Of a stretch of DNA of 64,000 nucleotides, positions 53,664 through 62,601 are shown piece by piece. The DNA lies in assembly GCA_046048875.1 (NCBI GenBank), contig JBJOFG010000002.1, positions 124,001-188,000 on the forward strand. Direction: 5' to 3'. The first letter of the stretch is position 1, and the number at the start of each line of letters is the position of its first letter. The notes below the pieces were generated by a model. It was not told the DNA's origin and searched no databases. It saw nothing but the letters and a program-made list of their open reading frames with translations. The DNA is from CAIZGX01 sp046048875. GTDB lineage: Bacteria; Bacteroidota; Bacteroidia; Flavobacteriales_D; Sanyastnellaceae. The translations under genes were made by a program, and so were the position numbers.

Positions 53664-53671
53664 CAAAAATA
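53664..53671 (-). promoter_or_regulatory. -7 element between the two ompH genes
   Basis: The reverse strand reads TATTTTTG, 38 bases upstream of ATG 53625. It may give the second ompH gene extra expression. Confidence 0.4.
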
Positions 53672-53675
53672 CGCA

Positions 53676-54326
53676 TTACTTGCCTTTTCCCGGTGTAGTT
53701 GTACGATTTCCTGGTCTTTCTGTTCCTGTACCCGGCTTTTCACCCTGCTTTTCTTCAGAATCTTCGTTCTCATCTTCGCCTTTGTCTAAGACCTCTCCTG
53801 GCTTAAGTCCCATTTTCTTTAACACCTTGTCACTGATGTCGTGCTTTGGATTTGTGTATAGCATATTCGAATGGTTAGCTTTATCGAAAACAACCATGTA
53901 CTGCGATTGAGAGGCTATATCTTCGATGGCCTGAAATATTTGCTCTTGAATTGGTGCAACAAGCTCTTCACGCTTCTTGAATAAATCACCTTCAACACCG
54001 AACTTCGATTTTTGGTACTGCTTCGCATCTTCACGACGCTCGTTAATATCAGCCTCACGCTTCTTCTTCATTTCTTCCGTGAGCAATATTTTTTCTGCTT
54101 GAAAAGACTTTTCTAATTGCTCGATTGCAACATACTTCTGCTCTACTTGTGCCTGCCACTCCGCGCTTAGTTCATTGATTTGCTTTTGCGCTGCAACATA
54201 CTCGGGCATGTGAGATAATATATATTTCGAATCTACATACGCAAATTTCTGTGCGCTCAACGCTAAAGCTGAAAAAACGAGCACAAAGGAAAAAATGAAT
54301 TTGATTGTTGAATTTGCTTTCATCAT
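53676..54326 (-). CDS. OmpH/Skp family periplasmic chaperone, copy 1
   Basis: A 216-residue paralogue of the next gene. The signal peptide ends LALSAQ, then KFAYVDSKYILSHMPEYVAA and a long charged coiled coil (about residues 45-125), ending in IASQSQYMVVFDKANHSNML. From about residue 178 there is an extra tail, acidic (KGEDENEDSEEK) and then Gly/Pro/Thr-rich, not found in copy 2. Two adjacent ATG codons (54326 and 54323) are equally possible. It begins eight bases after bamA. Confidence 0.92.
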   Translation of the reverse strand: MMKANSTIKFIFSFVLVFSALALSAQKFAYVDSKYILSHMPEYVAAQKQINELSAEWQAQVEQKYVAIEQLEKSFQAEKILLTEEMKKKREADINERREDAKQYQKSKFGVEGDLFKKREELVAPIQEQIFQAIEDIASQSQYMVVFDKANHSNMLYTNPKHDISDKVLKKMGLKPGEVLDKGEDENEDSEEKQGEKPGTGTERPGNRTTTPGKGK

Positions 54327-54334
54327 TCGTTTTT

Positions 54335-56905
54335 TTAAAGTTCACCCATGTTCATACCAATACTGAAGTGGAATTGTCCTGGAGCCATATTCGGCGCATT
54401 GGGCAAATCATCTAATCTCCATCCGTAATCGAATCCTAATAATCCGAACATTGGAAGGAAGATACGCAATCCACCACCCACAGATTTATATAAGTTAAAT
54501 GGATTGTAATCTGAAAAGTCAGTCCAAGTTCTTCCCGCTTCAGCAAAAGCCAATGCGAAAATAGTTGCTTGCGGATTCAAGGAAATTGGGTAACGTAATT
54601 CAGCACCGTATTTCGTAATCACTGGTGCACCCACACGATCGCTTGGCATTGTCAACGACAAATCATCGTAACCACGAAGGTTAACGATTTCACGTCCATC
54701 TAGCAAAAACCCACTCAAGAAAACACCGCCAAGATAAAATCTCTCAAAGGGAGATTGCCCAAGATTTTTATTGTAGCTACCTAAAAATCCGAATCCAGCA
54801 TGTGTATGCAGAACTAATTTGTTTGTTTTGTGCTTGTTCAGCGAGGTATACCAGTTAGCTGTGAATTTGATTTTGTAATATTCAACCCAATCCACCTTCT
54901 CTTGGTCGGTCATGCTCTCGTAGTCGTAGTTCTTACCAAGAATGTTCTCACCGATTGTAGTGTAGGGTAACGTAAATTTCGAACTTAATGTAATCTTCGA
55001 TCCCCAAGTTGGATAAATGGTCTCGGACAAAGAACTTCGTTCTATGGTGAAGTTCGCCGCTAAATTGTTTGAATATCCGTTGTTGAATGAGAAGAATGAA
55101 CCGTAATTATTTAAGTCGAAGTGCTGGTATGAAAGCCCCCCAAAGAATAGGAACCAGTCATCGGGCTTCTGCCAGCGCTGTCCGAATGTAACCGAAGCTC
55201 CAGTGATGATCAATGACTGACGAAGAGGATTCAGAATATCGCCATTGTATTTCTTTTGTCCATTCGATTGAACACTGTGATAAGCGGAAACTGAAAGTGA
55301 GTTGGGTCTTTTTCCGCCCAACCAAGGTTCTGTGAAACTCAAGTTGTACGATTGGAAAAAGGCTCCGTTACTCATTGCGCGAATTGAAAGACGCTGACCA
55401 TCTCCCGTTGGAAGTGGACTCCAAGCTTCTTTCTTGAAAAAATTCCGCATGCTGAAGTTGTTGAAACTTAATCCAAGCGAACCCACTACACGTCCACCAC
55501 CCCAACCACCAGACAGTTCAATCTGATCAGAAGGTTTTTCTTCCACCACATATTCAAGATCCACCAAACCTTCATCGGCTCTTGGATTCGTGCGAATATC
55601 AAATGCCTCTTGACTGAAATAATTCAAGTTTGCTAATTCACGCTGAGAACGAATCAAGTCTGAGCGATTGAACAAATCTCCTGGACGTGTTCGAATTTCT
55701 CGGTAGATTACGTGGTCATTTGTTTTGGTATTTCCGGACACACTCACAACACCAATTCGGTATTGACGACCTTCTCCCATGCGGACTTCAATATCTATAC
55801 TGTCGGGCGGAACCAATGACTCTACTGGATAGGCATAGAAATTCAAATAACCATCGTCTGTATACAATGAAGCCACATCGCGACCGGTCTGATTCATGTT
55901 CAAACGCGTTTGCAACACTTCCATGTTGTATACGTCACCCTTCTTTATGTTTAGAATTGAATCAAGCGTATTGCTTCTGTATTTTGTATTTCCAATGAAC
56001 GAAATATTTCTGAAGTAGAATTTATTTCCTTCATCCAGAGTGATTCTAATTTTCAAACGCTCTGGTCCGACAGCATAAATGGAATCCTTCACGATTCGCA
56101 TGTTTCGGAAACCCTCTTTATTGTAACGAGCTACAATAGCAGCTTTGTCTTCTTCATATTCTTCCTCCAAGAATTTCGAAGATTTGAAAACATGGTAAAA
56201 CGCAGCCTTCTTCGTATTCTTCATGGTGCGATTCAACGCCGCAACGGACATTTTCTCTGCCCCTACCCATTCTATCTCTTCGATCTTAATTCTATTTCCG
56301 CGCTCAATGTCGAATGTCAATTCTACAGCATTTGGCAAATTCGGATAAGGCTTTTCAATGATATTCACCTTCGCATTGAAGTAACCTTTCTCGACATAAA
56401 AATCTTTAATAATGTTCGTGGCTGTTGCCTTCAAATTTTCGTTCACGATATTTCCGGAACGAATCTTCATCTTCTCGCGAATATTGTCAGCATCGCCCTT
56501 TTTAATTCCATCAAACTTAAAGACTCCCAACTTTGGAAGTTCTTTCACCACGATAACTAAAAAGGCATCATCGCCGCGTGCCTCAGCAAGACGGATATCA
56601 ATAGATGAGAACAATTGATTCTTCCAAAGTTTGCGAAGCGCATCTGCGATTTCATCGCCGGGAATCATAATCTCTTGACCAACCTTCAATCCGCAAAAAA
56701 GTAAGATCGCCTGTGCGTCTGTATATTCCGCACCCATGACTGTGATGCCGGCAACTTTCATTTTGCGAGGCTCGGCGTAATCGATGGTCGAACCCAATTC
56801 CACTTGAGCTTTAAGTGCTGGTGTAACCACTAATGACGCGATTAACGCCAAAACAAAAGCAATGGTTCTTGAATTTGGGAATGTATGTTTCAGCGTCTTT
56901 CTCAA
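54335..56905 (-). CDS. bamA: outer-membrane protein assembly factor BamA
   Basis: An 856-residue Omp85 protein that inserts beta-barrels into the outer membrane. The signal peptide ends ALKAQ (about residue 33). POTRA repeats follow to about residue 450, for example VAGITVMGAEYTDAQAILLF, ELPKLGVFKFDGIKKGDADN and IGVVSVSGNTKTNDHVIYRE. The barrel has LSVSAYHSVQSNG, LRGYDDLSL (the conserved LRGY/F loop) and TKYGAELRYPISLNPQATIF. It ends FHFSIGMNMGEL. The only usable start is TTG 56905, since no in-frame ATG precedes the signal peptide. It sits five bases after uppS and before two ompH genes. Confidence 0.94.
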   Translation of the reverse strand: MRKTLKHTFPNSRTIAFVLALIASLVVTPALKAQVELGSTIDYAEPRKMKVAGITVMGAEYTDAQAILLFCGLKVGQEIMIPGDEIADALRKLWKNQLFSSIDIRLAEARGDDAFLVIVVKELPKLGVFKFDGIKKGDADNIREKMKIRSGNIVNENLKATATNIIKDFYVEKGYFNAKVNIIEKPYPNLPNAVELTFDIERGNRIKIEEIEWVGAEKMSVAALNRTMKNTKKAAFYHVFKSSKFLEEEYEEDKAAIVARYNKEGFRNMRIVKDSIYAVGPERLKIRITLDEGNKFYFRNISFIGNTKYRSNTLDSILNIKKGDVYNMEVLQTRLNMNQTGRDVASLYTDDGYLNFYAYPVESLVPPDSIDIEVRMGEGRQYRIGVVSVSGNTKTNDHVIYREIRTRPGDLFNRSDLIRSQRELANLNYFSQEAFDIRTNPRADEGLVDLEYVVEEKPSDQIELSGGWGGGRVVGSLGLSFNNFSMRNFFKKEAWSPLPTGDGQRLSIRAMSNGAFFQSYNLSFTEPWLGGKRPNSLSVSAYHSVQSNGQKKYNGDILNPLRQSLIITGASVTFGQRWQKPDDWFLFFGGLSYQHFDLNNYGSFFSFNNGYSNNLAANFTIERSSLSETIYPTWGSKITLSSKFTLPYTTIGENILGKNYDYESMTDQEKVDWVEYYKIKFTANWYTSLNKHKTNKLVLHTHAGFGFLGSYNKNLGQSPFERFYLGGVFLSGFLLDGREIVNLRGYDDLSLTMPSDRVGAPVITKYGAELRYPISLNPQATIFALAFAEAGRTWTDFSDYNPFNLYKSVGGGLRIFLPMFGLLGFDYGWRLDDLPNAPNMAPGQFHFSIGMNMGEL

Positions 56906-56910
56906 CTTTT

Positions 56911-57651
56911 CTATTTCGTTTGTTCTGTTTGCTCTGATGTCATTCCGAATCTGCGCTCACGTCCTTGGTAACTGACCAATGCTTCGAAGAAGTGCTCCTC
57001 TCTGAATTCTGGCCACATGATCGGTGTAAAATGTAGTTCGGTATATGCGATTTGCCAAAGTAAAAAATTACTTATGCGATGCTCCCCGCTCGTCCGGATA
57101 AGTAATTCCGGATCAGGAATTTCAGCAGTGGATAGGTTTTGGGCAATCACGTCAGCCGTAACGTTTTCAGCAGGAATTTGTTGTGCTACGATAGATCTTA
57201 CTGCATTAACCAATTCCCAACGCGCACTGTAATTCAAGGCCAAAACCAAAGAAATGTCTTTGTTATCGGCCGTTTTAGCAATGGCGGCTTTCAGTTCATC
57301 GCGACACTTACTCGGAAGTTGCTCGATATCTCCAATGGCTAACAATCGAACACCATTTTCCATGAGCTCTGCCACTTCATTAATGATGGTGGTAACGAGT
57401 AAATCCATAAGCGCATCTACTTCTTCTTTCGGTCGGTTCCAGTTTTCCGTTGAGAATGCATAAAGCGTCAGAAACTCAACTTCTGCTCGGCGCGCTGCTT
57501 TAATGGTTGCGCGCACAGATTCAACTCCGTTGAAGTGTCCGAAAATTCGGTCTTTCCCTTGATTTTTCGCCCAACGGCCATTTCCATCCATGATAACAGC
57601 AACATGGCGCGGAGTCTTGCTTAAGTCTATTTGGTCGAAGGCACTTTTCAT
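56911..57651 (-). CDS. uppS: isoprenyl transferase (undecaprenyl diphosphate synthase)
   Basis: Builds the C55 lipid carrier for cell-wall and surface sugars from IPP and FPP. It has 246 residues. VAVIMDGNGRWAKNQGKDR holds the catalytic Asp. HFNGVESVRATIKAARR, LTLYAFSTENWNRPKEEV, ALNYSARWELVNAVR, DPELLIRTSGEHRISNFLLW and FREEHFFEALVSYQGRERRF follow as usual. Start ATG 57651. A TATCTTCG near-match to the -7 box ends seven bases upstream. It is in one leftward run with nadK, DUF6089 and bamA. Confidence 0.95.
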   Translation of the reverse strand: MKSAFDQIDLSKTPRHVAVIMDGNGRWAKNQGKDRIFGHFNGVESVRATIKAARRAEVEFLTLYAFSTENWNRPKEEVDALMDLLVTTIINEVAELMENGVRLLAIGDIEQLPSKCRDELKAAIAKTADNKDISLVLALNYSARWELVNAVRSIVAQQIPAENVTADVIAQNLSTAEIPDPELLIRTSGEHRISNFLLWQIAYTELHFTPIMWPEFREEHFFEALVSYQGRERRFGMTSEQTEQTK

Positions 57652-57692
57652 CGAAGTGCGAAGATACGGAAAGCCTGAGTATTGACAAGCAC

Positions 57693-58529
57693 TTAGTCCC
57701 AGGTTGCGCAGCTATTTCCCTTTTTATCTATTCTGAAATTTAAAGAGGCCATGCAAAAGAAGTAAAGATCTTTTCTTCCGGGGTCTCCACGCTGTAAGAA
57801 TGCGTTGTTGGAATTCTCTTGAAGCACGCTTTGATCGGCCAAGTTGGTTGCCAATTGTCCTCGTGCTGCAGCTAACATGGTTGGATTGACATAAGTCCCC
57901 GAAATATCATCGAAATAGTCGGTATACAGTTTACGCATTCCCCATTCGATAGAGAAACCAAGCAAACCTTTGATGTTACATTTCAATCCTGCTCCCATCG
58001 GCATGGTGAACCCGGTTGTTTTGTACAAAGGATCTTTACCTGCCATGCCCTGTCCTTCCGTTCCGGCTGGCTGAAGGGGATGCCAATAGCCGTTGTACAT
58101 TCCTTCGGGGTTCATTCTGAAAACAGCAGCGCCCAAAAACAAATAGGGAGAAATATTATGTTTTGAATTGAGCTGATAATTGAAGAAATTCAATTCAGCA
58201 ATTACACTTCCTTCAAAAAAACGATTTCTAAAATTAAGATTTCTGTTCTGCTGCCAAGCATCTTTGCTATCAGAGTCAAACGCTTCAATATTCCCGTAAT
58301 TCAATCCTGTACGAACAGACCAACGCTTATTTAGGTTGTTGCGAATAGCAATACCAAGCGCTAGTTTCTCTTTGGTCCCGAAATGCTTAGAAGGATTTAT
58401 TTCCCCAATGTAATAAGACGTTCCAGCCGAGATTGAAAGCTCTTTGCTCTTTTCTTTGTTATGTACTTGAGCATTCGCCGAGATTGTTCCCGCAAAGAGT
58501 AAGACCAAAAGAAGTAAACGGTTATTCAT
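57693..58529 (-). CDS. DUF6089 outer-membrane beta-barrel protein
   Basis: A 278-residue exported protein. The signal peptide ends ISANAQ (residue about 21). SISAGTSYYIGEINPSKHFG is the DUF6089 signature, followed by strands such as RWSVRTGLNYGNIEA, RFFEGSVIAELNFFNYQLN and ISPYLFLGAAVFRMNPEG. The chain ends SCATWD; in the middle, GLKCNIKGLLGFSIEWGMRK follows family pattern. These proteins are found between nadK and uppS in many Bacteroidota. The function is unknown, and the position beside bamA suggests an outer-membrane biogenesis role (inference). Confidence 0.85.
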   Translation of the reverse strand: MNNRLLLLVLLFAGTISANAQVHNKEKSKELSISAGTSYYIGEINPSKHFGTKEKLALGIAIRNNLNKRWSVRTGLNYGNIEAFDSDSKDAWQQNRNLNFRNRFFEGSVIAELNFFNYQLNSKHNISPYLFLGAAVFRMNPEGMYNGYWHPLQPAGTEGQGMAGKDPLYKTTGFTMPMGAGLKCNIKGLLGFSIEWGMRKLYTDYFDDISGTYVNPTMLAAARGQLATNLADQSVLQENSNNAFLQRGDPGRKDLYFFCMASLNFRIDKKGNSCATWD

Positions 58530-58561
58530 ACCTGCACAATGCTTTTTTCAATTAATTATTG

Positions 58562-59437
58562 TCAATCCATTCGAATGTCTAATCCCCAGCCCATTTTCTT
58601 GCGAATGGTTCTGAAGAAATTTCTTCCTTCCAACAAAATCATTTGCAATTCGAAAGGAGCTCGACAAAGTGTTATTTCAGCCCCACTATCTAAAACATAT
58701 TGCGTGCTGTCCAATGTAATTTGAATTTGTCCTGAACGACATTCTGCCTTTAGTCTAACCGTGGACGCATCCCCAATAACCAAGGGTCGAGCCGTAAGGT
58801 TATGTGCTGAAATTGGAGTAATAATGAAATTGTTCGAGTTCGGTGTAACAATAGGACCACCGCAGGAAAGCGAATAAGCCGTTGATCCAGTTGGAGTCGC
58901 TACAATCAACCCATCGGCCCAGTAACTACTCAAAAAGGCTTTGTTTACCGACGCGTTAATCTTAATCATTTCATTTCGAGTAGCGTTGTTGATCGTAATC
59001 TCATTCAACGCGTAGGGGAAATCTCCAAAATCGAATTGCTCTGATTTAATTTGAATAAATGACCGCGGGTCAATCGTGTATTCCGAATTGACAAATTGCT
59101 CGAGCGCCTCATCCACTTCAGAAACACTGACGTGTGAAAGGAAACCAAGTCTTCCTGTATTGATTCCCAAGATTGGAATTCTTTTAGAACCTACTAGTCG
59201 CGCTGCATCCAAGAATGTTCCATCTCCACCGAAACTGAACAACGCTGCAGCATTTTCAAATTCCGAATTTTCCTCGAAGGTCGTGTGAGCAGGAATTTGA
59301 ATGTGCGATTGGAGAAATTTTTCGAAACCCTTGTATACGCATATGGAAATGCCGCGACGCACCATTTTCTCGAGAAACTGTTGCACAGCTGGAGCCAAGT
59401 CGGCTTCGAATTTTTTTCCAAAAACGTATACTAACAT
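58562..59437 (-). CDS. nadK: NAD kinase
   Basis: Phosphorylates NAD+ to NADP+. It has 291 residues. FSFGGDGTFLDAARLVG holds the GGDG motif, then LGINTGRLGFLSHVS, ALNEITINN, YWADGLIVATPTGSTAYSLS and TARPLVIGDAS. The N-terminal MLVYVFGKKFEADLAP starts directly at ATG 59437, 13 bases after an exact -7 box. It is cytoplasmic and probably co-transcribed with DUF6089 and uppS. Confidence 0.95.
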   Translation of the reverse strand: MLVYVFGKKFEADLAPAVQQFLEKMVRRGISICVYKGFEKFLQSHIQIPAHTTFEENSEFENAAALFSFGGDGTFLDAARLVGSKRIPILGINTGRLGFLSHVSVSEVDEALEQFVNSEYTIDPRSFIQIKSEQFDFGDFPYALNEITINNATRNEMIKINASVNKAFLSSYWADGLIVATPTGSTAYSLSCGGPIVTPNSNNFIITPISAHNLTARPLVIGDASTVRLKAECRSGQIQITLDSTQYVLDSGAEITLCRAPFELQMILLEGRNFFRTIRKKMGWGLDIRMD

Positions 59438-59450
59438 AATTCGTAAAAAA

Positions 59451-59458
59451 CAAAGGTA
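59451..59458 (-). promoter_or_regulatory. -7 promoter element of nadK
   Basis: The reverse strand reads TACCTTTG, an exact TAnnTTTG, 13 bases upstream of ATG 59437. Confidence 0.5.
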
Positions 59459-59475
59459 GCGCTTTTACGTAAACA

Positions 59476-60135
59476 CTACATATTCAAGTAGCGCATGAGT
59501 TCATCGTAACGATCTCTTAACTCGTTATCGAATTGGGCCGCTTGAAACTTACTTAGAACAGTGTAATTGAATCGCTCCAAACTTTGAAGAATAGGGTTCA
59601 AATCTGGAGAGTCTATTTTAATGTGCATCTCTATATTTCCTTCAGTTGCAGGAAGCACGGTCAAGCTTAAAATCTTTGCGTTGTTTTCTTCAATGATTCG
59701 GGCAATTTGTTGTATGCTGTGGTCACGCTCTAACATCTGCAAAACAATAATCCCTCCGTCGCGATGAACACCGAGCATTTCAGCTAAATGATCAAGCAAA
59801 TCCGCCGAGGTGATACTACCAAGATAATTGTTTCCCTCATCAACAACGGGAACGACTGTGATGTCGTTCTCACTAACCACCTTCAATACATCTAGCACAT
59901 GTGTTTCTGGCAAAACCGATACCTTCAATAAATCCAATTCGGCTTGAACTTCCCCTTGATAGACTTCAGCGTTCAGAAAATCGCTTTCATTGGCCAATCC
60001 CACAAACATTCCATTTTCAACCACCGGCAAATCATTTACTCGCAATTCATCCATTAAATTCAATACATGCATGGCAGACTCGCCTCTGTTAAGGACGGGA
60101 AGGCTCTTCGATATTAAACTTAATGCTTTGTTCAT
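59476..60135 (-). CDS. CBS-domain pair protein
   Basis: A 219-residue cytoplasmic protein with two CBS motifs. The first is NRGESAMHVLNLMDELRVND and VENGMFVGLANESDFL. The second is HVLDVLKVVSENDITVVPVV and NYLGSITSADLLDHL. A C-terminal ACT-like region (GIIVLQMLERDHSIQQIARI, IIEENNAKILSLTV) follows. CBS pairs bind adenosyl ligands such as AMP, ATP or SAM and regulate partner proteins; the partner is not evident. It has a good promoter upstream and is next to nadK in many Bacteroidota. Confidence 0.9.
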   Translation of the reverse strand: MNKALSLISKSLPVLNRGESAMHVLNLMDELRVNDLPVVENGMFVGLANESDFLNAEVYQGEVQAELDLLKVSVLPETHVLDVLKVVSENDITVVPVVDEGNNYLGSITSADLLDHLAEMLGVHRDGGIIVLQMLERDHSIQQIARIIEENNAKILSLTVLPATEGNIEMHIKIDSPDLNPILQSLERFNYTVLSKFQAAQFDNELRDRYDELMRYLNM

Positions 60136-60155
60136 GGTTTATTAAAATAACCGGT

Positions 60156-60184
60156 CAAACGTACATTCATTTTTCGTTCCACAA
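60156..60184 (-). promoter_or_regulatory. promoter of the CBS-domain gene
   Basis: On the reverse strand TTG (60184-60182) and TACGTTTG (60163-60156) are 18 bases apart, a full -33/-7 match, with a 20-base leader to ATG 60135. Confidence 0.6.
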
Positions 60185-60236
60185 CGTGAATTTGAATTCG
60201 ATTATTGCCGAGTTTTGCACAACCAATTTTGAATAC

Positions 60237-60950
60237 ATGATCGCACTAAGCGTAAACATCAATAAAATCGCCACCATTCGCAATGCACGCGGCGGCAACA
60301 CACCAGATGTCATTGTGGCAGCACAAAACATTGAGCGCTTCGGAGCCGATGGCATTACTGTTCATCCAAGACCCGATGAACGCCATATTCGTTATGCCGA
60401 TGTTCCTGCATTGAAAAAAGTCGTAAAAACTGAATTCAATGTGGAAGGGTATCCAACACCCGACTTCATGGAGTTGGTAATTGCTTCAAAGCCGCATCAG
60501 GTTACCCTCGTGCCCGATGCACCCGATGCTATAACTTCCAATGCAGGTTGGGATGTTGAAACACATTTCGATTTTTTAGCTGGAATTGTAAAGGAATTGA
60601 AATCACACGGAATCCGTGTCAGCATTTTCATGGAAGCCAATCCAGCCCTCATGGCGAAGGCAGCAGCCACAGGCACCGATCGCATTGAGCTTTATACTGA
60701 AAGCTATGCTGTGGGATATGCCGCTAACAAAGAAGCTGCAGTGAAGCCATTTATTGAAGCGGCATTGGCAGCGCATGAAGCTGGACTGGGTATAAATGCT
60801 GGTCACGATTTGAATCTCGAAAATTTAAAATACTTCGCTCAACAGGTGCCGCATCTGGATGAGGTTTCGATTGGCCATGCGCTTATTTCAGATGCCTTGT
60901 ATTTCGGATTGGAAAATACCGTGCAGATGTACAAAAACGAATTGCTTTAA
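60237..60950 (+). CDS. pdxJ: pyridoxine 5'-phosphate synthase
   Basis: Condenses 3-amino-1-hydroxyacetone 1-phosphate and 1-deoxyxylulose 5-phosphate into pyridoxine 5'-phosphate, in the vitamin B6 pathway. It has 237 residues from ATG 60237 (MIALSVNINKIATIRNARGG). The TIM-barrel phrases GADGITVHPRPDERHIRYAD, TLVPDAPDAITSNAGWD, RVSIFMEANPALM, GTDRIELYTESYA, GLGINAGHDLNLENLKYF and VSIGHALISDALYFGLE are all family-typical. The frame is open to 60123, but that leader overlaps the divergent CBS promoter and is not conserved. The next gene starts one base after its stop. Confidence 0.95.
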   Translation: MIALSVNINKIATIRNARGGNTPDVIVAAQNIERFGADGITVHPRPDERHIRYADVPALKKVVKTEFNVEGYPTPDFMELVIASKPHQVTLVPDAPDAITSNAGWDVETHFDFLAGIVKELKSHGIRVSIFMEANPALMAKAAATGTDRIELYTESYAVGYAANKEAAVKPFIEAALAAHEAGLGINAGHDLNLENLKYFAQQVPHLDEVSIGHALISDALYFGLENTVQMYKNELL

Positions 60951-60951
60951 A

Positions 60952-61722
60952 ATGAAATTGCATTTCAATAAATACGGAGAAGGAAAACCTATGCTCATTT
61001 TTCATGGGCTTTTCGGGACTGGAGATAACTGGACTACCCATGCGAAAAAATGGGCAGAACATGGATTTTGCGTGTATACCATTGATCAACGTAATCACGG
61101 TAGATCTTTTCATTCCGATGAAATGAACTACAAACTCATGTGCGAAGATGCTATTGATTTCATTGCATCAGAAAATTTACGCGATGTCATTCTCTTGGGG
61201 CACAGCATGGGTGGGAAAACTGTGATGCATGCCGCTCAAGAAATTGAGTTTTTAATCGACAAGCTCATTGTGGTTGATATGGGTGTGAAACGCTATCCGC
61301 GCCACCACGACAGTGTATTTCAGGCCCTGCGTTCCGTGCCATTGGATCAAATTCAATCACGCTCTGAAGCTGAAGAAATTTTCGCAAAAACTTCTGTCGA
61401 CAAGGCTACACAACTATTCCTACTGAAGAATCTTTATTGGAAAGAACCAAGGAAATTGGATTGGCGATTCAACCTAGATGCACTTGAAACGCATATCGAT
61501 GAAATTCTTACCGAAGTGCCAGCAGGAAATCCTATTCAAGTGCCTACCCTTTTCATCAAAGGAGAATTATCGAATTACATTATGAACGAAGATCTTCCGC
61601 AACTAGCGTCTTACTTCCCGAAAGTGAAACTCACCGAAGTAAAGAATTCAGGTCATTGGCCACACGCCGAATCACCCGATTTCTTTTTCCAAGAAGTACT
61701 GAATTTTAGTCTGAATGGATAG
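60952..61722 (+). CDS. alpha/beta hydrolase
   Basis: A 256-residue cytoplasmic hydrolase resembling the YbfF/abhydrolase-11 group. ATG 60952 gives MKLHFNKYGEGKPMLIFHGL. The oxyanion region FHGLFGTGDNW, YTIDQRNHGRS and the nucleophile elbow LLGHSMGGKTVMHA (Ser nucleophile) are present. TLFIKGELSNYI supplies the likely Asp/Glu region and NSGHWPHAESPDFF the catalytic His. It is probably an esterase or thioesterase; the substrate cannot be given. It sits one base after pdxJ and is likely co-translated. The larger frame back to 60859 lies inside pdxJ. Confidence 0.9.
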   Translation: MKLHFNKYGEGKPMLIFHGLFGTGDNWTTHAKKWAEHGFCVYTIDQRNHGRSFHSDEMNYKLMCEDAIDFIASENLRDVILLGHSMGGKTVMHAAQEIEFLIDKLIVVDMGVKRYPRHHDSVFQALRSVPLDQIQSRSEAEEIFAKTSVDKATQLFLLKNLYWKEPRKLDWRFNLDALETHIDEILTEVPAGNPIQVPTLFIKGELSNYIMNEDLPQLASYFPKVKLTEVKNSGHWPHAESPDFFFQEVLNFSLNG

Positions 61723-61735
61723 GGCCTAAATCCTT

Positions 61736-61743
61736 TACCTTTG
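61736..61743 (+). promoter_or_regulatory. -7 promoter element of the universal stress protein gene
   Basis: TACCTTTG, an exact TAnnTTTG, lies 14 bases upstream of ATG 61758 in the gap after the hydrolase gene. Confidence 0.5.
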
Positions 61744-61757
61744 CAAAAATTACTTTT

Positions 61758-62597
61758 ATGGGATTTTCTAAGAAAATATTAGTGCCAATCGATTTCACGA
61801 AGGTGAGCGATATTGCTATTGAGCATGCACTTTTGATGGGCAAAACAATCCTTGCCGACATTCATTTAATTCATATTGTAGAGAACAAGAAACAAGTTTC
61901 TGAAGCACGTTTGAAATTGGACGCAATGAAAGATCGCGTTCGTGTAGAAAACGGTGTGGAAATTCATACCCATGTTCGCATCGGAAACATCTTCGAAGAC
62001 ATTGATAAAGCGGCTACAGAAATGGATGCTGCGCTTATTATTATGGGAAGTCATGGCGCACGCGGAATGCAATTCTTAACTGGAAGCCGTGCTTTGAAAA
62101 TTGTAACCGAAAGCTCAATTCCTTTCATTGTGGTTCAAGAGAGAACTATTCGTCCACACGGATATCACCGCTTGGTTGTTCCGTTGGACTTGCATAAAGA
62201 GACGAAGCAAAAGTTAAGTGCAGTGCGCGATGTTGCTAAGTACTTCAACTCGAAAGTATTTTTGATTTCTCCGAATGAAACCGATGAATTCTTGAAGAAT
62301 CAATTGGATCGTAACATGAACTACGCAATTGATTACTTAACTTCTTTGGACATTCCGGTTGAAGTTGAAATCACAGAAACAAAATCTGAAGGCTCATTCG
62401 TAAAATCATTGTTGAAGTACTCTGCAGCAGTTGAAGCAGATTTGATTTGCATTATGAATTTCTATGAAAGTTCAATTTTAAATGTCTTCAATTCAAGTTA
62501 CGAGCAGCAGGTCATTACGAACGATGCACAGATTCCTGTGTTGTGTGTTAATCCAGTTGACACTTACATTGCAGATAGACCAAGTTTCGCGCCTTGA
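61758..62597 (+). CDS. tandem universal stress protein
   Basis: A 279-residue cytoplasmic protein with two Usp domains. The first opens SKKILVPIDFTKVSDIAIEH and has the ATP-binding run IIMGSHGARGMQFLTGSRAL and then PFIVVQ, which matches G-x2-G-x9-G-S. The second opens HRLVVPLDLHKETKQKLSAV and ends VLCVNP, but its nucleotide loop is eroded (NFYESSILNVFNSSYEQQV). So only the first domain looks able to bind ATP. These proteins help cells survive stress or stasis; no partner is implied. It has its own promoter. It is convergent with the SpoIIE-type gene, with a gap of only four bases. Confidence 0.92.
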   Translation: MGFSKKILVPIDFTKVSDIAIEHALLMGKTILADIHLIHIVENKKQVSEARLKLDAMKDRVRVENGVEIHTHVRIGNIFEDIDKAATEMDAALIIMGSHGARGMQFLTGSRALKIVTESSIPFIVVQERTIRPHGYHRLVVPLDLHKETKQKLSAVRDVAKYFNSKVFLISPNETDEFLKNQLDRNMNYAIDYLTSLDIPVEVEITETKSEGSFVKSLLKYSAAVEADLICIMNFYESSILNVFNSSYEQQVITNDAQIPVLCVNPVDTYIADRPSFAP

Positions 62598-62601
62598 TCA
62601 T

